Source: Micromonospora sonchi
GTDB taxonomy: Bacteria; Actinomycetota; Actinomycetes; Mycobacteriales; Micromonosporaceae
Length of the DNA stretch: 64,000 nt
Assembly: GCF_014646235.1 (NCBI RefSeq)
Contig: NZ_BMNB01000010.1
Span: 62,001 to 126,000, forward strand
Reading direction: 5' to 3'
Shown here: piece by piece, positions 24,930 through 34,116 of the stretch
Numbering within the stretch: the first letter of the stretch is position 1
Layout: each line of letters opens with the position of its first letter
Program-made: the position numbers and the translations under genes
The notes under the pieces: generated by a model
The model's input: only the letters and a program-made list of their open reading frames with translations
Database searches by the model: none
Told to the model about the DNA's origin: nothing

Positions 24930-26188
24930 AGGCGTTCGACGGTGGGGCCGGCGCAGCGGTTGCGGGTGTCGAAGACGTAGCGGCCGTGCCGGCCCACCAG
25001 GTCGTAGTCGAAGACGTCGTGGTCGGTGACCACCACCACGGCGTCTGCCGCGCGTACCTCCTGCTCGGTCAGGTCGACCGTCAGCACCCCGTCGGGGAGG
25101 TGGTGCGGCTCGGCGTACGGTTCCACCGCGCGGACCTCGCCGCCCAGCTCCCGCAACCGGCGGGCCACCTCCACGGCGGGCGAGTCGCGCATGTCGGCGG
25201 TGTTGCGCTTGTACGTCAGGCCGAGCAGCAGCAGCCGAGCGCCGCTGACCGACCGGCCGGACCGGTTCAGCCCCGCCATCACCCGCTGTGCCACGTGCTC
25301 GGGCATCTCGTGATTGACGTCGTTGGCCAGCTCGATGAACCGGAACTGCCGACCGAGGCGGCGCTTCACCTGCCAGGACAGGTAGCAGGGGTCGATCGGC
25401 AGGCAGTGGCCACCGACCCCCGGGCCGGGCCGGAACGGCATGAAACCGAACGGCTTCGTCTCGGCCGCGTCGATCGCCTGCCAGACGTCGATGTCCAACT
25501 GGTGCGAGAGCATGGTCAGCTCGTTGACCAGAGCGATGTTGACCTGGCGGAAGGTGTTCTCGATCAGCTTGGTCAACTCGGCCACCCGGGTGGAGTCCAC
25601 CGGGACGGTCCGCTGCACCAGCCGACGGTAGAAGCCGTCGACCCGGGCCAGGGAGGCGGCATCCACTCCGGAGACCACCTTCGGGGTGTTCTCCAGTCGC
25701 CAGGTTTGGTTGCCGGGGTCGATCCGTTCGGGACTGTAGCCGAGATGGAAGTCGCCGGGGCTGCGCAGCCCGCTGGCCGACTCCAGCAGCGGTCGCAGCA
25801 ACTCCTCGGTGGTGCCGGGGTAGGTGGTCGACTCCAGGATCACCGTGCAGCCCGGCCGCAGATACGGCCCGATGCCGGTGCCCGCCTGCTCGACGAAGCT
25901 GAGGTCCGGCGTGCCGTCCCGCAGCGGCGTGGGCACGGTGATCACACAGATGTCGAAGGCTTCGGCATCGGCGTACTCGCTGCTCGGGCGGTAGCGACCA
26001 CTGCCCAGCGCCCGACCGAGACGATCGGCCGGGATGTCCGCCACGAACGACTCACCCGAGGCGAGCCGCTTGACCCGGTCGGCGTCGACATCGAGGCCGA
26101 CCACGTCCAGGCCGGCTTCGGCGGCCCGTACCGCCAGCGGCAGGCCGACGTAACCCTGGCCGATGACGACCAACTTCTCCACGCTCAC
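24926..26188 (-). CDS. nucleotide sugar dehydrogenase (UDP-GlcNAc/ManNAc or UDP-glucose 6-dehydrogenase family)
   Basis: 420 residues. An N-terminal Rossmann domain (VVIGQGYVGLPLA), a central helix domain with the catalytic Cys in GVGGHCLPIDP (about residue 265), and a C-terminal UDP-binding domain (LGLTYKRNTADMRDSP). It oxidises a UDP-sugar to the uronic acid using two NAD. The GVGGHCLPIDP form resembles the WecC/TviB subgroup acting on N-acetylated sugars more than classical UDP-glucose dehydrogenase, but the substrate cannot be fixed by eye. It probably supplies precursors for surface polysaccharide. Start is GTG at 26188. Confidence 0.88.
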   Translation of the reverse strand: MSVEKLVVIGQGYVGLPLAVRAAEAGLDVVGLDVDADRVKRLASGESFVADIPADRLGRALGSGRYRPSSEYADAEAFDICVITVPTPLRDGTPDLSFVEQAGTGIGPYLRPGCTVILESTTYPGTTEELLRPLLESASGLRSPGDFHLGYSPERIDPGNQTWRLENTPKVVSGVDAASLARVDGFYRRLVQRTVPVDSTRVAELTKLIENTFRQVNIALVNELTMLSHQLDIDVWQAIDAAETKPFGFMPFRPGPGVGGHCLPIDPCYLSWQVKRRLGRQFRFIELANDVNHEMPEHVAQRVMAGLNRSGRSVSGARLLLLGLTYKRNTADMRDSPAVEVARRLRELGGEVRAVEPYAEPHHLPDGVLTVDLTEQEVRAADAVVVVTDHDVFDYDLVGRHGRYVFDTRNRCAGPTVERL

Positions 26189-26298
26189 CCGGGACTCCCG
26201 AACAGTCGGTGATTACTACAGGTGAGGAGCCTAGAGCGTGCTGTGAGGCCGGATGTCCGTTTCGGTGATTTCGGGAATGTCGCGAGGAGCGGGGGTTC

Positions 26299-27687
26299 CT
26301 AGCCGGCGCCTGAGCCGGCGCTCCCGTCCCCGCCACCGTCCCCGGGAGGTGCGGCGCTGGTCGGCGGCGGCGTGCTCGGCGGCGGCGTGCTCGGCGCCGG
26401 GGTCGTGGGCGTACCCGAGCCGTCGGTCGGACCGTCGCCGGACGGCGTCGGGTCGGGCGACTCGGGCGCGGTCGGCGTGCGGGGCTGCGTCGTGGTCGGC
26501 GACGGCGACCGGGATCCGGTCGGGCTGGCGGTCGAACCGGTTGTACGGTACGGGGGCGCCTGGGCGGGCACACTCTGGTCCTCGCTCGGCAGCGGCTCCG
26601 CGTCGGCGGTGGTGTCGGCGCTCGGCGAGGTGGTCGGCACCGTCACCGCGTCGGGAGTGTCGGCCGTGGTCACGGCACTGAGCGCGGCACCGAGTGCGAC
26701 CAGCCCGACCAGCACGGCGGTGAGCGCGCCGACCAGCGTGCCGTGCCTCCCTCGCCGGCCGGCCTGCGGGCTGTCCGCCGCCGTGGCGTCCGCCCGGGTC
26801 TCGGGCCCGGCGTCGCGCAGTGCCGCGCCGGCCGGAACCATCGCCGTCGGCAGCGAGCTGTCCGACACCGCGGTGCGGGCGGCCTCCGCCATCGCCGCGC
26901 CACTGCTGAAGCGGTCGGCGGGATCCTTGGCCAGGGCCTGGGCGACCAGCACCCGGACCGCCTCCGGAATGTCGTGCGGCAGTTCCGGCGGCGGGTCGTC
27001 GAGGTGCCGGACGGCGACCTGGAGCGGGTTGTCGCCGGTGAACGGTGGGCTGCCGGTCAGGCAGCAGTAGGCGACCGCGCCGAGGGCGTACAGGTCGGTC
27101 GCTCCGGAGACCGGGCGCCCGGCCGCCTGCTCGGGCGCCATGTAGAGGGCGGTGCCGGGGACCGCGTTCGTGCTGGTGATGCTGGTCACATTGGTCGAGC
27201 GGGCGACGCCGAAGTCGACGAGGACGACCGAACCGTTCTCCTGCACCAGCAGGTTGCTCGGCTTGACGTCGCGGTGCACGATCCCGCCGAGATGGGCGGC
27301 GTGCAACGCCTGCGCCGCCTGTGCCACGACCGACATGGTCTCGCCCACGGCCAGGCGGCCCTCGGTCTCGATCCGCTTCGACAGCGGCACGCCGGTGACG
27401 AACTCCATGACCAGGTAGTCGGCCCGGCCTCCGTCGGGCAGCTCGTCCTCGCCGCAGTCGAAGACCTGAACGATCCCCGGGTGGCGCAGCGCCGCCATGA
27501 TCCGGGCCTCGGCGCGGAACCGGGCGATGAAGTCGGGGTCGGAGACCAGCGAGGGCAGCAGCACCTTGACCGCGACCTGCCGGCCCAGGATCAGGTCGGT
27601 GCCGCGCCAGACGTCCCCCATGCCGCCGGTGGCGACACGCTCGTCCAGGCGGTAACGACCGCTGAGTACGACCTCCGAAGACAACAC
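26299..27687 (-). CDS. transmembrane serine/threonine protein kinase
   Basis: 462 residues. The Hanks-type kinase domain occupies roughly residues 10-270: glycine loop VATGGMGDVW, VAVKVL lysine, HRDVKPSN catalytic loop, DFG and MAPEQ. After a juxtamembrane stretch comes a single membrane segment (LVGALTAVLVGLVALGAALS, about residues 325-344) and a ~110-residue extracellular tail rich in Pro, Thr and Ser, without PASTA repeats. The GTG at 27687 gives a start directly before the kinase domain; TACGGT on the minus strand ends six bases upstream, so it may be leaderless. Function probably in cell-wall or stress signalling; substrates unknown. Confidence 0.92.
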   Translation of the reverse strand: MLSSEVVLSGRYRLDERVATGGMGDVWRGTDLILGRQVAVKVLLPSLVSDPDFIARFRAEARIMAALRHPGIVQVFDCGEDELPDGGRADYLVMEFVTGVPLSKRIETEGRLAVGETMSVVAQAAQALHAAHLGGIVHRDVKPSNLLVQENGSVVLVDFGVARSTNVTSITSTNAVPGTALYMAPEQAAGRPVSGATDLYALGAVAYCCLTGSPPFTGDNPLQVAVRHLDDPPPELPHDIPEAVRVLVAQALAKDPADRFSSGAAMAEAARTAVSDSSLPTAMVPAGAALRDAGPETRADATAADSPQAGRRGRHGTLVGALTAVLVGLVALGAALSAVTTADTPDAVTVPTTSPSADTTADAEPLPSEDQSVPAQAPPYRTTGSTASPTGSRSPSPTTTQPRTPTAPESPDPTPSGDGPTDGSGTPTTPAPSTPPPSTPPPTSAAPPGDGGGDGSAGSGAG

Positions 27688-28074
27688 GGTTCCACCGTAC
27701 CCACAGTGGTCGCCGACGACGCGTTCGCGGGTCCGGGATTCGGGGGGCGTCGCGTACCTGGTCGCGGCCCCTGCGTGGTCCTGTCGACACAGGGTGTCAC
27801 ATGGTGCTCGTGCCGAGTCGGGGAACCGTGGTCGTCGGCATGCGGAGGCGTCGCCGCCCACCGTGCGGCGTCGTGTACCGTCGATTCGCCGTCCGGCCGG
27901 CAGCCGTCGTCTGCTCGTCCGGTCAGCGGCGTCGACCTGTCAGTCAGCTGGCGGACGGGGCGACGGGGCGGGCCGGTGGAGCAGGTCCGACCCGCGAAGG
28001 TCCGGGCCCGCGCCGAGTGCGCCGGTCCGGCGGACGTCCCACGAGAGGGCCGGTGGAACGGAAGCGGCAGGGCC
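27688..28074. other. divergent intergenic region between the kinase and sigma factor genes
   Basis: 387 bases. TACGGT (minus strand, 27699-27694) is the probable -10 of the kinase gene. Open frames crossing the rest do not look like protein. No strong ribosome site or -10 is evident for the sigma factor gene. Confidence 0.4.
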
Positions 28075-28698
28075 ATGACCGGTGAGCTGAGTCAGGCCGT
28101 CGAGGCGGCCCAGGCCGGTGACGAGGATGCCTTTCGGCTTCTCTACCGTGGCCTTCAACCCGGCCTGCTGCGTTACCTGACCGCCCTGGTCGGCGCGGAG
28201 GCCGAGGACGTCGCGTCGGAGACCTGGCTTCAGGTGGCGCGCGACCTGCCCCACTTCACCGGTGGGGAGTTCCGGGCCTGGGTCGTCACCATCGGGCGGA
28301 ACCGGGCCATGGACCACCTGCGCCGGCAACGCCGTCGCCCGGCCGTGTCGGTGCCGATCCAGGAACTCGCCGAGTTGGCCGGGGACGCCGACACCGCCGA
28401 GCGCGCCGGAGAAAGCCTCGGCACCGAGGCCGCCCTGGCCATGATCGCGAACTTGCCGCCCCGGGAGGCCGAGGCGGTCCTGCTGCGGGCGGTCGTCGGG
28501 CTCGACGCCGAGAGCGCCGGACGGGTACTCGGTCGCCGCGCCGGGGCGGTGCGCACCGCCGCCCACCGCGGACTGCGGCGGTTGGCGCTACTGCTCGACC
28601 AGCGAGCCGATGCCGCCGCGTCGTCCGGTCGGGGGGCACCGGGTCCCCGTACCGGTCCGTCACCGCAGACGCCGCACACCGAACCGGTGGACGGCTGA
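28075..28698 (+). CDS. ECF-like RNA polymerase sigma factor
   Basis: 207 residues. Region 2 (DEDAFRLLYRGLQPGLLRYL ... EDVASETWLQVARDL ... FRAWVVTIGRNRAMDHLRRQRRRP) is clear. Region 4 is present but diverged (IANLPPREAEAVLLRAVVGLDAESAGRVLGRRAGAVRTAAHRGLRRL). The last ~35 residues are a Pro/Ser-rich tail. It should direct transcription of a small regulon. The next gene, one base after the stop, encodes a protein with the layout of a membrane anti-sigma factor. ATG at 28075 is the first start in frame with region 2. Confidence 0.88.
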   Translation: MTGELSQAVEAAQAGDEDAFRLLYRGLQPGLLRYLTALVGAEAEDVASETWLQVARDLPHFTGGEFRAWVVTIGRNRAMDHLRRQRRRPAVSVPIQELAELAGDADTAERAGESLGTEAALAMIANLPPREAEAVLLRAVVGLDAESAGRVLGRRAGAVRTAAHRGLRRLALLLDQRADAAASSGRGAPGPRTGPSPQTPHTEPVDG

Positions 28699-28699
28699 C

Positions 28700-29506
28700 A
28701 TGGGGAAGATACGAATGATCCTGCGCCGGTTTGCTCGGTCCGGTGACCGAGCCGAGCGCGACCGGCTGCTCGACGACGCTCGCGGGTCGCGAGCTGCGGC
28801 GTCGGTGGACCCACTGGCCGGGCTGCTGCGGGCCGCCGCCGCCCCGCCCCGCCCGCGGGAACTCGCCGGCGAAGAGGCGGCGCTCGCCGCGTTCCGTGCG
28901 GCCCGGCAGGTCGCCCCCGGGGCGCCGGCGGCCCGGCCGCGTCGACGGCGGTTCACCGCCAGCGCGGTGCTCTGGCTCGCCGGCCTGGCGGCCACCGCCA
29001 CCGCGGGCGCCGCGCTGGCAGCGGTCAAATTGGACCGTACGGGGGAGGAGCCGCCGCCTCCGGTGCCCACCACGGTCGCGCCGGTGCCCACTGACGTCGC
29101 CACCACGCCCACCGGCATCCCCACAACGCCCACCGCCGCCCAGGCAACGCCCACCGCCGCCCAGGCAACGCCGAGCGGCGCCGGGCGCGGCGGCCCGACG
29201 CAGACGCCGAGCGGCGTGGCTCCCCCGCCGCCGGCGGCGAGCCCCGTACCCCCCGAGCCGGGCCCTCAGGCGACGGCCGACCTCGGGCGGAGGAACTCCG
29301 GACACTGCAAGGCGTACCTGTCCAAGTCCGAGCGCCAACGGGAGAAGGCGCTACGCAAGCCTGGCTTTCGCGAACTCGTGGCCGCGGCCGGTGGCGCCGA
29401 GCACGTTGAGGCCTACTGTCGGCGACTGCTGGCCGAGACCGACCCGGACTGGCTGGCCAGGAAGGGATCCGAGCCGGACGCGAGCACGGACCGCGCGGAA
29501 TCCTGA
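28700..29506 (+). CDS. single-pass membrane protein, probable anti-sigma factor
   Basis: 268 residues, starting one base after the sigma factor stop. A ~90-residue Arg-rich cytoplasmic part is followed by one membrane segment (ASAVLWLAGLAATATAGAALAAV, about residues 88-110). A long extracellular Pro/Thr linker then leads to a charged C-terminal domain with two cysteines (GHCKAYLSK ... VEAYCRRLL). The position and topology fit an anti-sigma factor controlling the upstream sigma factor, but no zinc-binding HxxxCxxC motif is seen, so it is not a standard ZAS protein. The linker contains an exact 21-bp tandem duplication. Confidence 0.75.
   Translation: MGKIRMILRRFARSGDRAERDRLLDDARGSRAAASVDPLAGLLRAAAAPPRPRELAGEEAALAAFRAARQVAPGAPAARPRRRRFTASAVLWLAGLAATATAGAALAAVKLDRTGEEPPPPVPTTVAPVPTDVATTPTGIPTTPTAAQATPTAAQATPSGAGRGGPTQTPSGVAPPPPAASPVPPEPGPQATADLGRRNSGHCKAYLSKSERQREKALRKPGFRELVAAAGGAEHVEAYCRRLLAETDPDWLARKGSEPDASTDRAES
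29125..29166 (+). repeat. exact 21-bp tandem duplication inside the anti-sigma-like gene
   Basis: Two identical 21-base units (29125-29145 and 29146-29166), each encoding seven residues (TPTAAQA in register), lie in the Pro/Thr linker. The identity at DNA level suggests a recent slippage event. Confidence 0.8.
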
Positions 29507-29564
29507 ACGTCTGCGCCGATCCCGAGCCCGGTCCCGCTCACCCGAACATCGAAGGCGAATTACC

Positions 29565-29593
29565 TTCGGTGCGCGGGTGGCTACTGGTAGACA
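29565..29593 (+). promoter_or_regulatory. candidate promoter of the egtABCD operon
   Basis: TTCGGT (29565-29570) and TAGACA (29588-29593) are separated by 17 bases. This would start transcription about 80 bases before the egtA ATG. Confidence 0.35.
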
Positions 29594-29679
29594 GGAGGGG
29601 TGGCCGCCAATATCCGGAGATGTCACCGGGACGGATTACGGTGGCAGCGCCGGACCGGCGTCGGAAAGGGGGCCGTCGG

Positions 29680-30909
29680 ATGGTGATGTCGCCGGAACTG
29701 GACCGCGTCGTGGTGCTGCGCGATCGCGCCGCCGCCGCTCGGCACCTCGCCCGGATCTGCTTCAAGACCGGCCCACCGACCTACACCGGTGTCGAGCTCG
29801 AATGGACGGTCCACGACGCCGTCGACCCGGCCCGCCACGTCGACGCCGCGCGGCTGGCTGCGGCGTTGGGTCCCTACACCCCCACCACACTGGATCCGAC
29901 CAGCCCCGCCCGACGACTGCTCCGCGGCGGCGCGGTGACCGTCGAGCCCGGCGGCCAACTGGAGATCTCCACCCCGCCGCAGGCCTCGGTCGCCGCCCTG
30001 GTCGAGGCCACCCAGGCCGACATAGCCCAGCTCACCCGGCTGCTGCAAGCCGCCGGTCTGCGCCTCGGCCGGGCCGGGATCGACCCGTACCGACCGCCCC
30101 GGCCGGTGATCGACACACCGCGTTACCGCGCCATGCGTCAGGTCTTCGACCGGCGCGGCCCGGCCGGGCGGACCATGATGTACAGCACCGCCGGTCTACA
30201 GGTCTGTCTGGACGCGGGCGAGCCCGAGCAACTCGCCGCCCGCTGGGCGCTGGTGCACGCGGTCGGGCCGCCGCTGCTGGCCGTGTTCGCCACCGCCGGC
30301 CGGCACGCCGGCCGCGACACCGGGTGGGCGTCGGCGCGGATGGTGACATGGTGGCGCATCGACCCGGGCCGCACCACCCCGGTCTGGACCCCGGGCGCCG
30401 ACGCGGACCCGGTCACCGCGTGGACGACGTACGTGCTCGCGGCCCCGCTGCTCTGCGTCCGCGACGACGGCGACTGGACCCCACCGCGAAACGTGACGTT
30501 CGCCGACTGGCTCGACGGCGCGCTGCCCCGGCCGCCCACCACCGACGACCTGGAATACCACGTGAGCACCCTCTTCCCGCCGGTACGCCCGCGCGGCTAC
30601 CTCGAACTGCGCTACCTCGACGCGCAGCCGGGGCGGGACTGGACGCTGCCGCTGGCGGTGCTCGCCGCCCTGCTCAGCGGCGCCGACACGATCGACGCGG
30701 CGACCGCGGTCACCATGCCGGTGGCCGGGAACTGGCGCGTCGCCGCCCGGCAGGGCCTGAGTGACCCCGGGCTGGCCCGTGCCGCCGCCGGCTTGCTCGA
30801 CCTGGCCCTGCCGGCGCTGCCCCGGCTCGACCTGCCGGCGGCCCTGCACCACGAGATCGACCAGGGTGTACGACGGCGGCGGCAGGCCGCGACGAGGAGG
30901 CAACGGTGA
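29680..30909 (+). CDS. egtA: ergothioneine biosynthesis glutamate-cysteine ligase EgtA
   Basis: 409 residues of the GCS2-like glutamate-cysteine ligase family (TYTGVELEWTVHD; GGQLEISTPPQAS; MYSTAGLQVCLDAG). EgtA joins glutamate and cysteine to gamma-glutamylcysteine, the sulfur donor used by EgtB. The ATG at 29680 is chosen with AAAGGGGG about nine bases upstream; the longer frame adds an unconserved Arg-rich tail. It is the first of four ergothioneine genes, and its TGA overlaps the GTG of egtB in GTGA. Confidence 0.93.
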   Translation: MVMSPELDRVVVLRDRAAAARHLARICFKTGPPTYTGVELEWTVHDAVDPARHVDAARLAAALGPYTPTTLDPTSPARRLLRGGAVTVEPGGQLEISTPPQASVAALVEATQADIAQLTRLLQAAGLRLGRAGIDPYRPPRPVIDTPRYRAMRQVFDRRGPAGRTMMYSTAGLQVCLDAGEPEQLAARWALVHAVGPPLLAVFATAGRHAGRDTGWASARMVTWWRIDPGRTTPVWTPGADADPVTAWTTYVLAAPLLCVRDDGDWTPPRNVTFADWLDGALPRPPTTDDLEYHVSTLFPPVRPRGYLELRYLDAQPGRDWTLPLAVLAALLSGADTIDAATAVTMPVAGNWRVAARQGLSDPGLARAAAGLLDLALPALPRLDLPAALHHEIDQGVRRRRQAATRRQR

Positions 30910-32243
30910 CCGACGTCTTGACCGACCGGGGTGACGCGGAGCAACTGCGGAGCCGGATCGCGGCGGAACTGGAGCGCACCCGGGCCCGCACCCTCCTGCT
31001 GACCGAGGCGGTGGACGACGCCGACCTGGTGCGCCAGCACTCGCCGCTGATGTCCCCGCTGGTGTGGGACCTGGCCCACGTGGGCAACCAGGAGGAACTC
31101 TGGTTGGTCCGGGACGTCGGCGGCCGGGAACCGGTCCGGTGCGACATCGACGACCTGTACGACGCCTTCAAACAGCCCCGCCGGGACCGCCCGTCGCTGC
31201 CGCTGCTGCCGCCGGCCGAGGCGCGGGCGTACCTGGCAACGGTCCGCGAGAAGGTCCACGACCTGCTGGACCGGGTCGCCTTCGACAGCCGCCGGCTGGT
31301 CGCCGACGGGTTCGCCTTCGGCATGATCGTGCAGCACGAGCAGCAGCACGACGAGACGATGCTCGCCACCCACCAGCTGCGGGCCGGCCCCGCCGTGCTG
31401 CACGCGCCGCCGCCGCCCGAGCCGGCCGCGCGGGTGGCCGGCGAGGTGCTGGTGCCCGCGGGCCCGTTCGTCATGGGCACCGACACCGACCCGTGGGCGC
31501 TGGACAACGAACGCCCCGCCCACCGGGTGCAGCTGCCCGCGTACTTCATCGACGCCGCGCCGGTGACCAACGGGGCGTACCGCGATTTCATCGCCGCCGG
31601 CGGGTACGACGATCCCCGTTGGTGGAGCGAGCCCGGCTGGCGACACCGGCAGGAGGTCGGGCTGAGCGCGCCGATGCACTGGCGGCCCGACGGCGACGGC
31701 TGGGCGTACCAGCGCTTCGGCCGGTGGGACCGGGTCCGCGACGACGAGCCGGTGGTGCACGTCTGCTTCCACGAGGCGCAGGCGTACGCCGCGTGGGCGG
31801 GCAAGCGGCTGCCCACCGAGGCGGAGTGGGAGAAGGCGGCCCGCTGGGATCCGGCCACCGGACGGTCCCGCCGCTACCCCTGGGGTGACGACGAGCCCAC
31901 CTCGGCGCACGCCAACCTGGGGCAGCGGCACCTGAGGCCGGCGCCGGTCGGCGCCTACCCGGCCGGCGCCTCGCCGCTGGGCGTGCACCAGCTCATCGGT
32001 GACATCTGGGAGTGGACTGCGACCCTCTTCCGGGGCTATCCCGGCTTCGCGGCCTTCCCGTACCGGGAATACTCCGAGGTCTTCTTCGGCGACGACTACC
32101 AGGTGCTGCGCGGCGGCTCGTTCGGCACCGACGGGGCCGCCTGCCGGGGCACTTTCCGCAACTGGGACTATCCCATCCGGCGGCAGATCTTCAGCGGCTT
32201 CCGCTGCGCCCGCGACGCGCGTCCCGAGCAGGCCCACCGGTGA
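30906..32243 (+). CDS. egtB: hercynine oxygenase EgtB
   Basis: 445 residues, the usual EgtB length. The N-terminal DinB-like four-helix domain supplies the iron-binding histidines (PLVWDLAHVGNQEE and the HEQQH of IVQHEQQHDE). The C-terminal formylglycine-generating-enzyme-like domain starts at VPAGPFVMG and contains KRLPTEAEWEKAARW and LRGGSF. EgtB is a non-haem iron oxygenase that couples hercynine with gamma-glutamylcysteine using O2 to give the sulfoxide. GTG start overlapping the egtA stop. Confidence 0.96.
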   Translation: MTDVLTDRGDAEQLRSRIAAELERTRARTLLLTEAVDDADLVRQHSPLMSPLVWDLAHVGNQEELWLVRDVGGREPVRCDIDDLYDAFKQPRRDRPSLPLLPPAEARAYLATVREKVHDLLDRVAFDSRRLVADGFAFGMIVQHEQQHDETMLATHQLRAGPAVLHAPPPPEPAARVAGEVLVPAGPFVMGTDTDPWALDNERPAHRVQLPAYFIDAAPVTNGAYRDFIAAGGYDDPRWWSEPGWRHRQEVGLSAPMHWRPDGDGWAYQRFGRWDRVRDDEPVVHVCFHEAQAYAAWAGKRLPTEAEWEKAARWDPATGRSRRYPWGDDEPTSAHANLGQRHLRPAPVGAYPAGASPLGVHQLIGDIWEWTATLFRGYPGFAAFPYREYSEVFFGDDYQVLRGGSFGTDGAACRGTFRNWDYPIRRQIFSGFRCARDARPEQAHR

Positions 32244-32265
32244 CGGTCGCGGGACCGGTCGCCTG

Positions 32266-33012
32266 ATGTGCCGTCACCTTGCCTACCTGGGGCCGCCGGT
32301 GACCCTGCGCGAGTTGCTCCTCGATCCACCGCACTCGCTGTTGCGCCAGTCCTGGTCGCCGCGGGACATGCGCGGCGGGGGGACGATCAACGCCGACGGG
32401 TTCGGCGTCGGGTGGTACCCCGGCGACGGTCCGCCGGTGCGGTACCGGCGCGCCCAGCCGTTCTGGAGTGACCCGACCATCGCCGAACTCGCGGCAGTCA
32501 CCTCGAGCGGCGCGGTGCTGGCCGCGGTGCGTTCCGCCACCACCGGCATGGCGGTCGTCGAGGGCGCCGCCGCGCCCTTCGCCGAAGGGCGGTGGCTGTT
32601 CAGCCACAACGGTGTGGTGCGCGGCTGGCCGGACTCGGTGGTCCCGCTCGCCGCCGAGCTACCCGTACGGGACCTGCTCACCCTCGACGCCGCCACCGAC
32701 TCGGCGCTGCTGTGGGCGCTGCTGCGCGACCGGCTGCGCGCGGGCGTGGCACCGGCGCGGGCGGTCGCCGAGACGGTCACCTCGGTCGCCGTGGTCGCCC
32801 CCGGGTCACGGCTCAACCTGCTGCTCACCGACGGCCGCACGGTGATCGCCACGGCGGTCGGGCACGCGCTGTCCCTGCGCGCCACGCCGGCCTCGGTGCT
32901 GTTGGCCTCGGAACCACACGACGACGAGCCGGGCTGGCGACAGGTGCCCGACGGCCAGTTGGTGCAGGCCACCGCGACCGAGGTACGCCAGCACGCCCTC
33001 GCGGCGCCGTGA
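32266..33012 (+). CDS. egtC: ergothioneine biosynthesis amidohydrolase EgtC
   Basis: 248 residues of the class II glutamine amidotransferase fold with the N-terminal nucleophile Cys2 (MCRHLAYLG). NADGFGVGWY and FSHNGVVRGW are the conserved substrate-site loops. EgtC removes the gamma-glutamyl group from the EgtB product. The ATG at 32266 is fixed by the need for Cys at position 2. It is 22 bases downstream of egtB. Confidence 0.95.
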   Translation: MCRHLAYLGPPVTLRELLLDPPHSLLRQSWSPRDMRGGGTINADGFGVGWYPGDGPPVRYRRAQPFWSDPTIAELAAVTSSGAVLAAVRSATTGMAVVEGAAAPFAEGRWLFSHNGVVRGWPDSVVPLAAELPVRDLLTLDAATDSALLWALLRDRLRAGVAPARAVAETVTSVAVVAPGSRLNLLLTDGRTVIATAVGHALSLRATPASVLLASEPHDDEPGWRQVPDGQLVQATATEVRQHALAAP

Positions 33013-33054
33013 GCCCGGCCGGTCCACCGACAAGTCCGACGAAAGGGGAAGTAG

Positions 33055-34020
33055 ATGAGCGCGGAGCTACTCGAGAGCTATCTCGACGACCAGGACATCG
33101 GTCGCAGTCTGCGGCGGGACGTACGGGTCGGGCTGACCGCCGAGGCGAAGTGGCTGCCCCCGAAGTGGTTCTACGACGCCCGGGGCAGCGAGCTGTTCGA
33201 CGAGATCACCCGGCTGCCCGAGTACTACCCCACTCGGGCCGAGCGCGCGGTGCTGGCCGGGCGCGCGGCCGAGATCGCCGAGTTGACCGGCGTGAAGACC
33301 CTGATCGAGCTCGGCTCCGGCTCGTCGGAGAAGACCCGGTTGCTGCTGGACGCCTTCACCCGGCGCGGCGGCCTGGGCACGTTCGTGCCGCTGGACGTGT
33401 CGGTCGATGCCCTGCGCGGGTCCACCGCCGCCCTCGCCACCGACTATCCGGGCCTGCGGGTGCGCGGCATCGTCGGGGACTTCACCCGCGATCTCGACCG
33501 GCTGCCCACCGGTGGTCGGCGGCTGGTGGTCTTCCTCGGCGGCACCATCGGCAACCTGCTGCCGGCCGAGCGGGCAGAGTTCCTGGCCCGGATGCGGGCC
33601 GCCCTGGAAATGGGCGACTGGCTGCTGATCGGCACCGACCTGGTCAAGGATCCGGCGGTGATCGTGCCCGCGTACGACGACGCGGCGGGAGTGACCGCCG
33701 AGTTCAACCGCAACGTGCTGCGGGTGCTGAACCGGGAGCTGGATGCCGACTTCGACCCGGAGGCGTTCGCCCACGTCGCGCTCTGGGACCCGGACCAGGA
33801 ATGGATCGAGATGCGGCTGCGGGCCGAGCGGCCGATGCGGGTGCGGGTGCTCGACCTGGACGTCACCTTCGCCGCGGGGGAGGACCTGCGCACCGAGGTG
33901 TCGGCGAAGTTCCGACCCGAGGGGATCGCCGCCGAACTGGCTGCGGCCGGGTTCCACGCCGAGCGTTTCTGGACCGACCCGGACGGCCTGTTCGGGGTCA
34001 CGCTGGCCCGGGCCGACTGA
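33055..34020 (+). CDS. egtD: L-histidine N-alpha-methyltransferase EgtD
   Basis: 321 residues. The SAM-binding motif IELGSGSSEKTRLLL (about residues 83-97) and the following FVPLDVS and GGTIGNLLP loops are typical of EgtD. It trimethylates histidine to hercynine, the first step of ergothioneine synthesis. GAAAGGGGAAG precedes the ATG. It ends the cluster. The PLP-dependent C-S lyase EgtE, needed in vivo or replaceable by another lyase, is not found next to it. A hairpin terminator follows. Confidence 0.96.
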   Translation: MSAELLESYLDDQDIGRSLRRDVRVGLTAEAKWLPPKWFYDARGSELFDEITRLPEYYPTRAERAVLAGRAAEIAELTGVKTLIELGSGSSEKTRLLLDAFTRRGGLGTFVPLDVSVDALRGSTAALATDYPGLRVRGIVGDFTRDLDRLPTGGRRLVVFLGGTIGNLLPAERAEFLARMRAALEMGDWLLIGTDLVKDPAVIVPAYDDAAGVTAEFNRNVLRVLNRELDADFDPEAFAHVALWDPDQEWIEMRLRAERPMRVRVLDLDVTFAAGEDLRTEVSAKFRPEGIAAELAAAGFHAERFWTDPDGLFGVTLARAD

Positions 34021-34054
34021 CCCCGGCCGAGGCTCCCGGGATCGGGGCGCCGAT

Positions 34055-34078
34055 GCCGGGTGGGCCACCTCACCCGGC
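34055..34078 (+). terminator. hairpin terminator after egtD
   Basis: An 8-bp stem (34055-34062 with 34071-34078) with an eight-base loop, between egtD and the promoter of the manganese riboswitch. Confidence 0.5.
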
Positions 34079-34102
34079 GGGGCGATCGGGCTGTTGATCG
34101 GC

Positions 34103-34108
34103 TAGGGT
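34103..34108 (+). promoter_or_regulatory. -10 element of the riboswitch/GDT1 transcript (TAGGGT)
   Basis: TAGGGT ends eight bases before the first base of the riboswitch P1 stem, so the RNA would begin almost exactly with the aptamer. The terC riboswitch has the same geometry. Confidence 0.45.
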
Positions 34109-34116
34109 GGCGGGCA

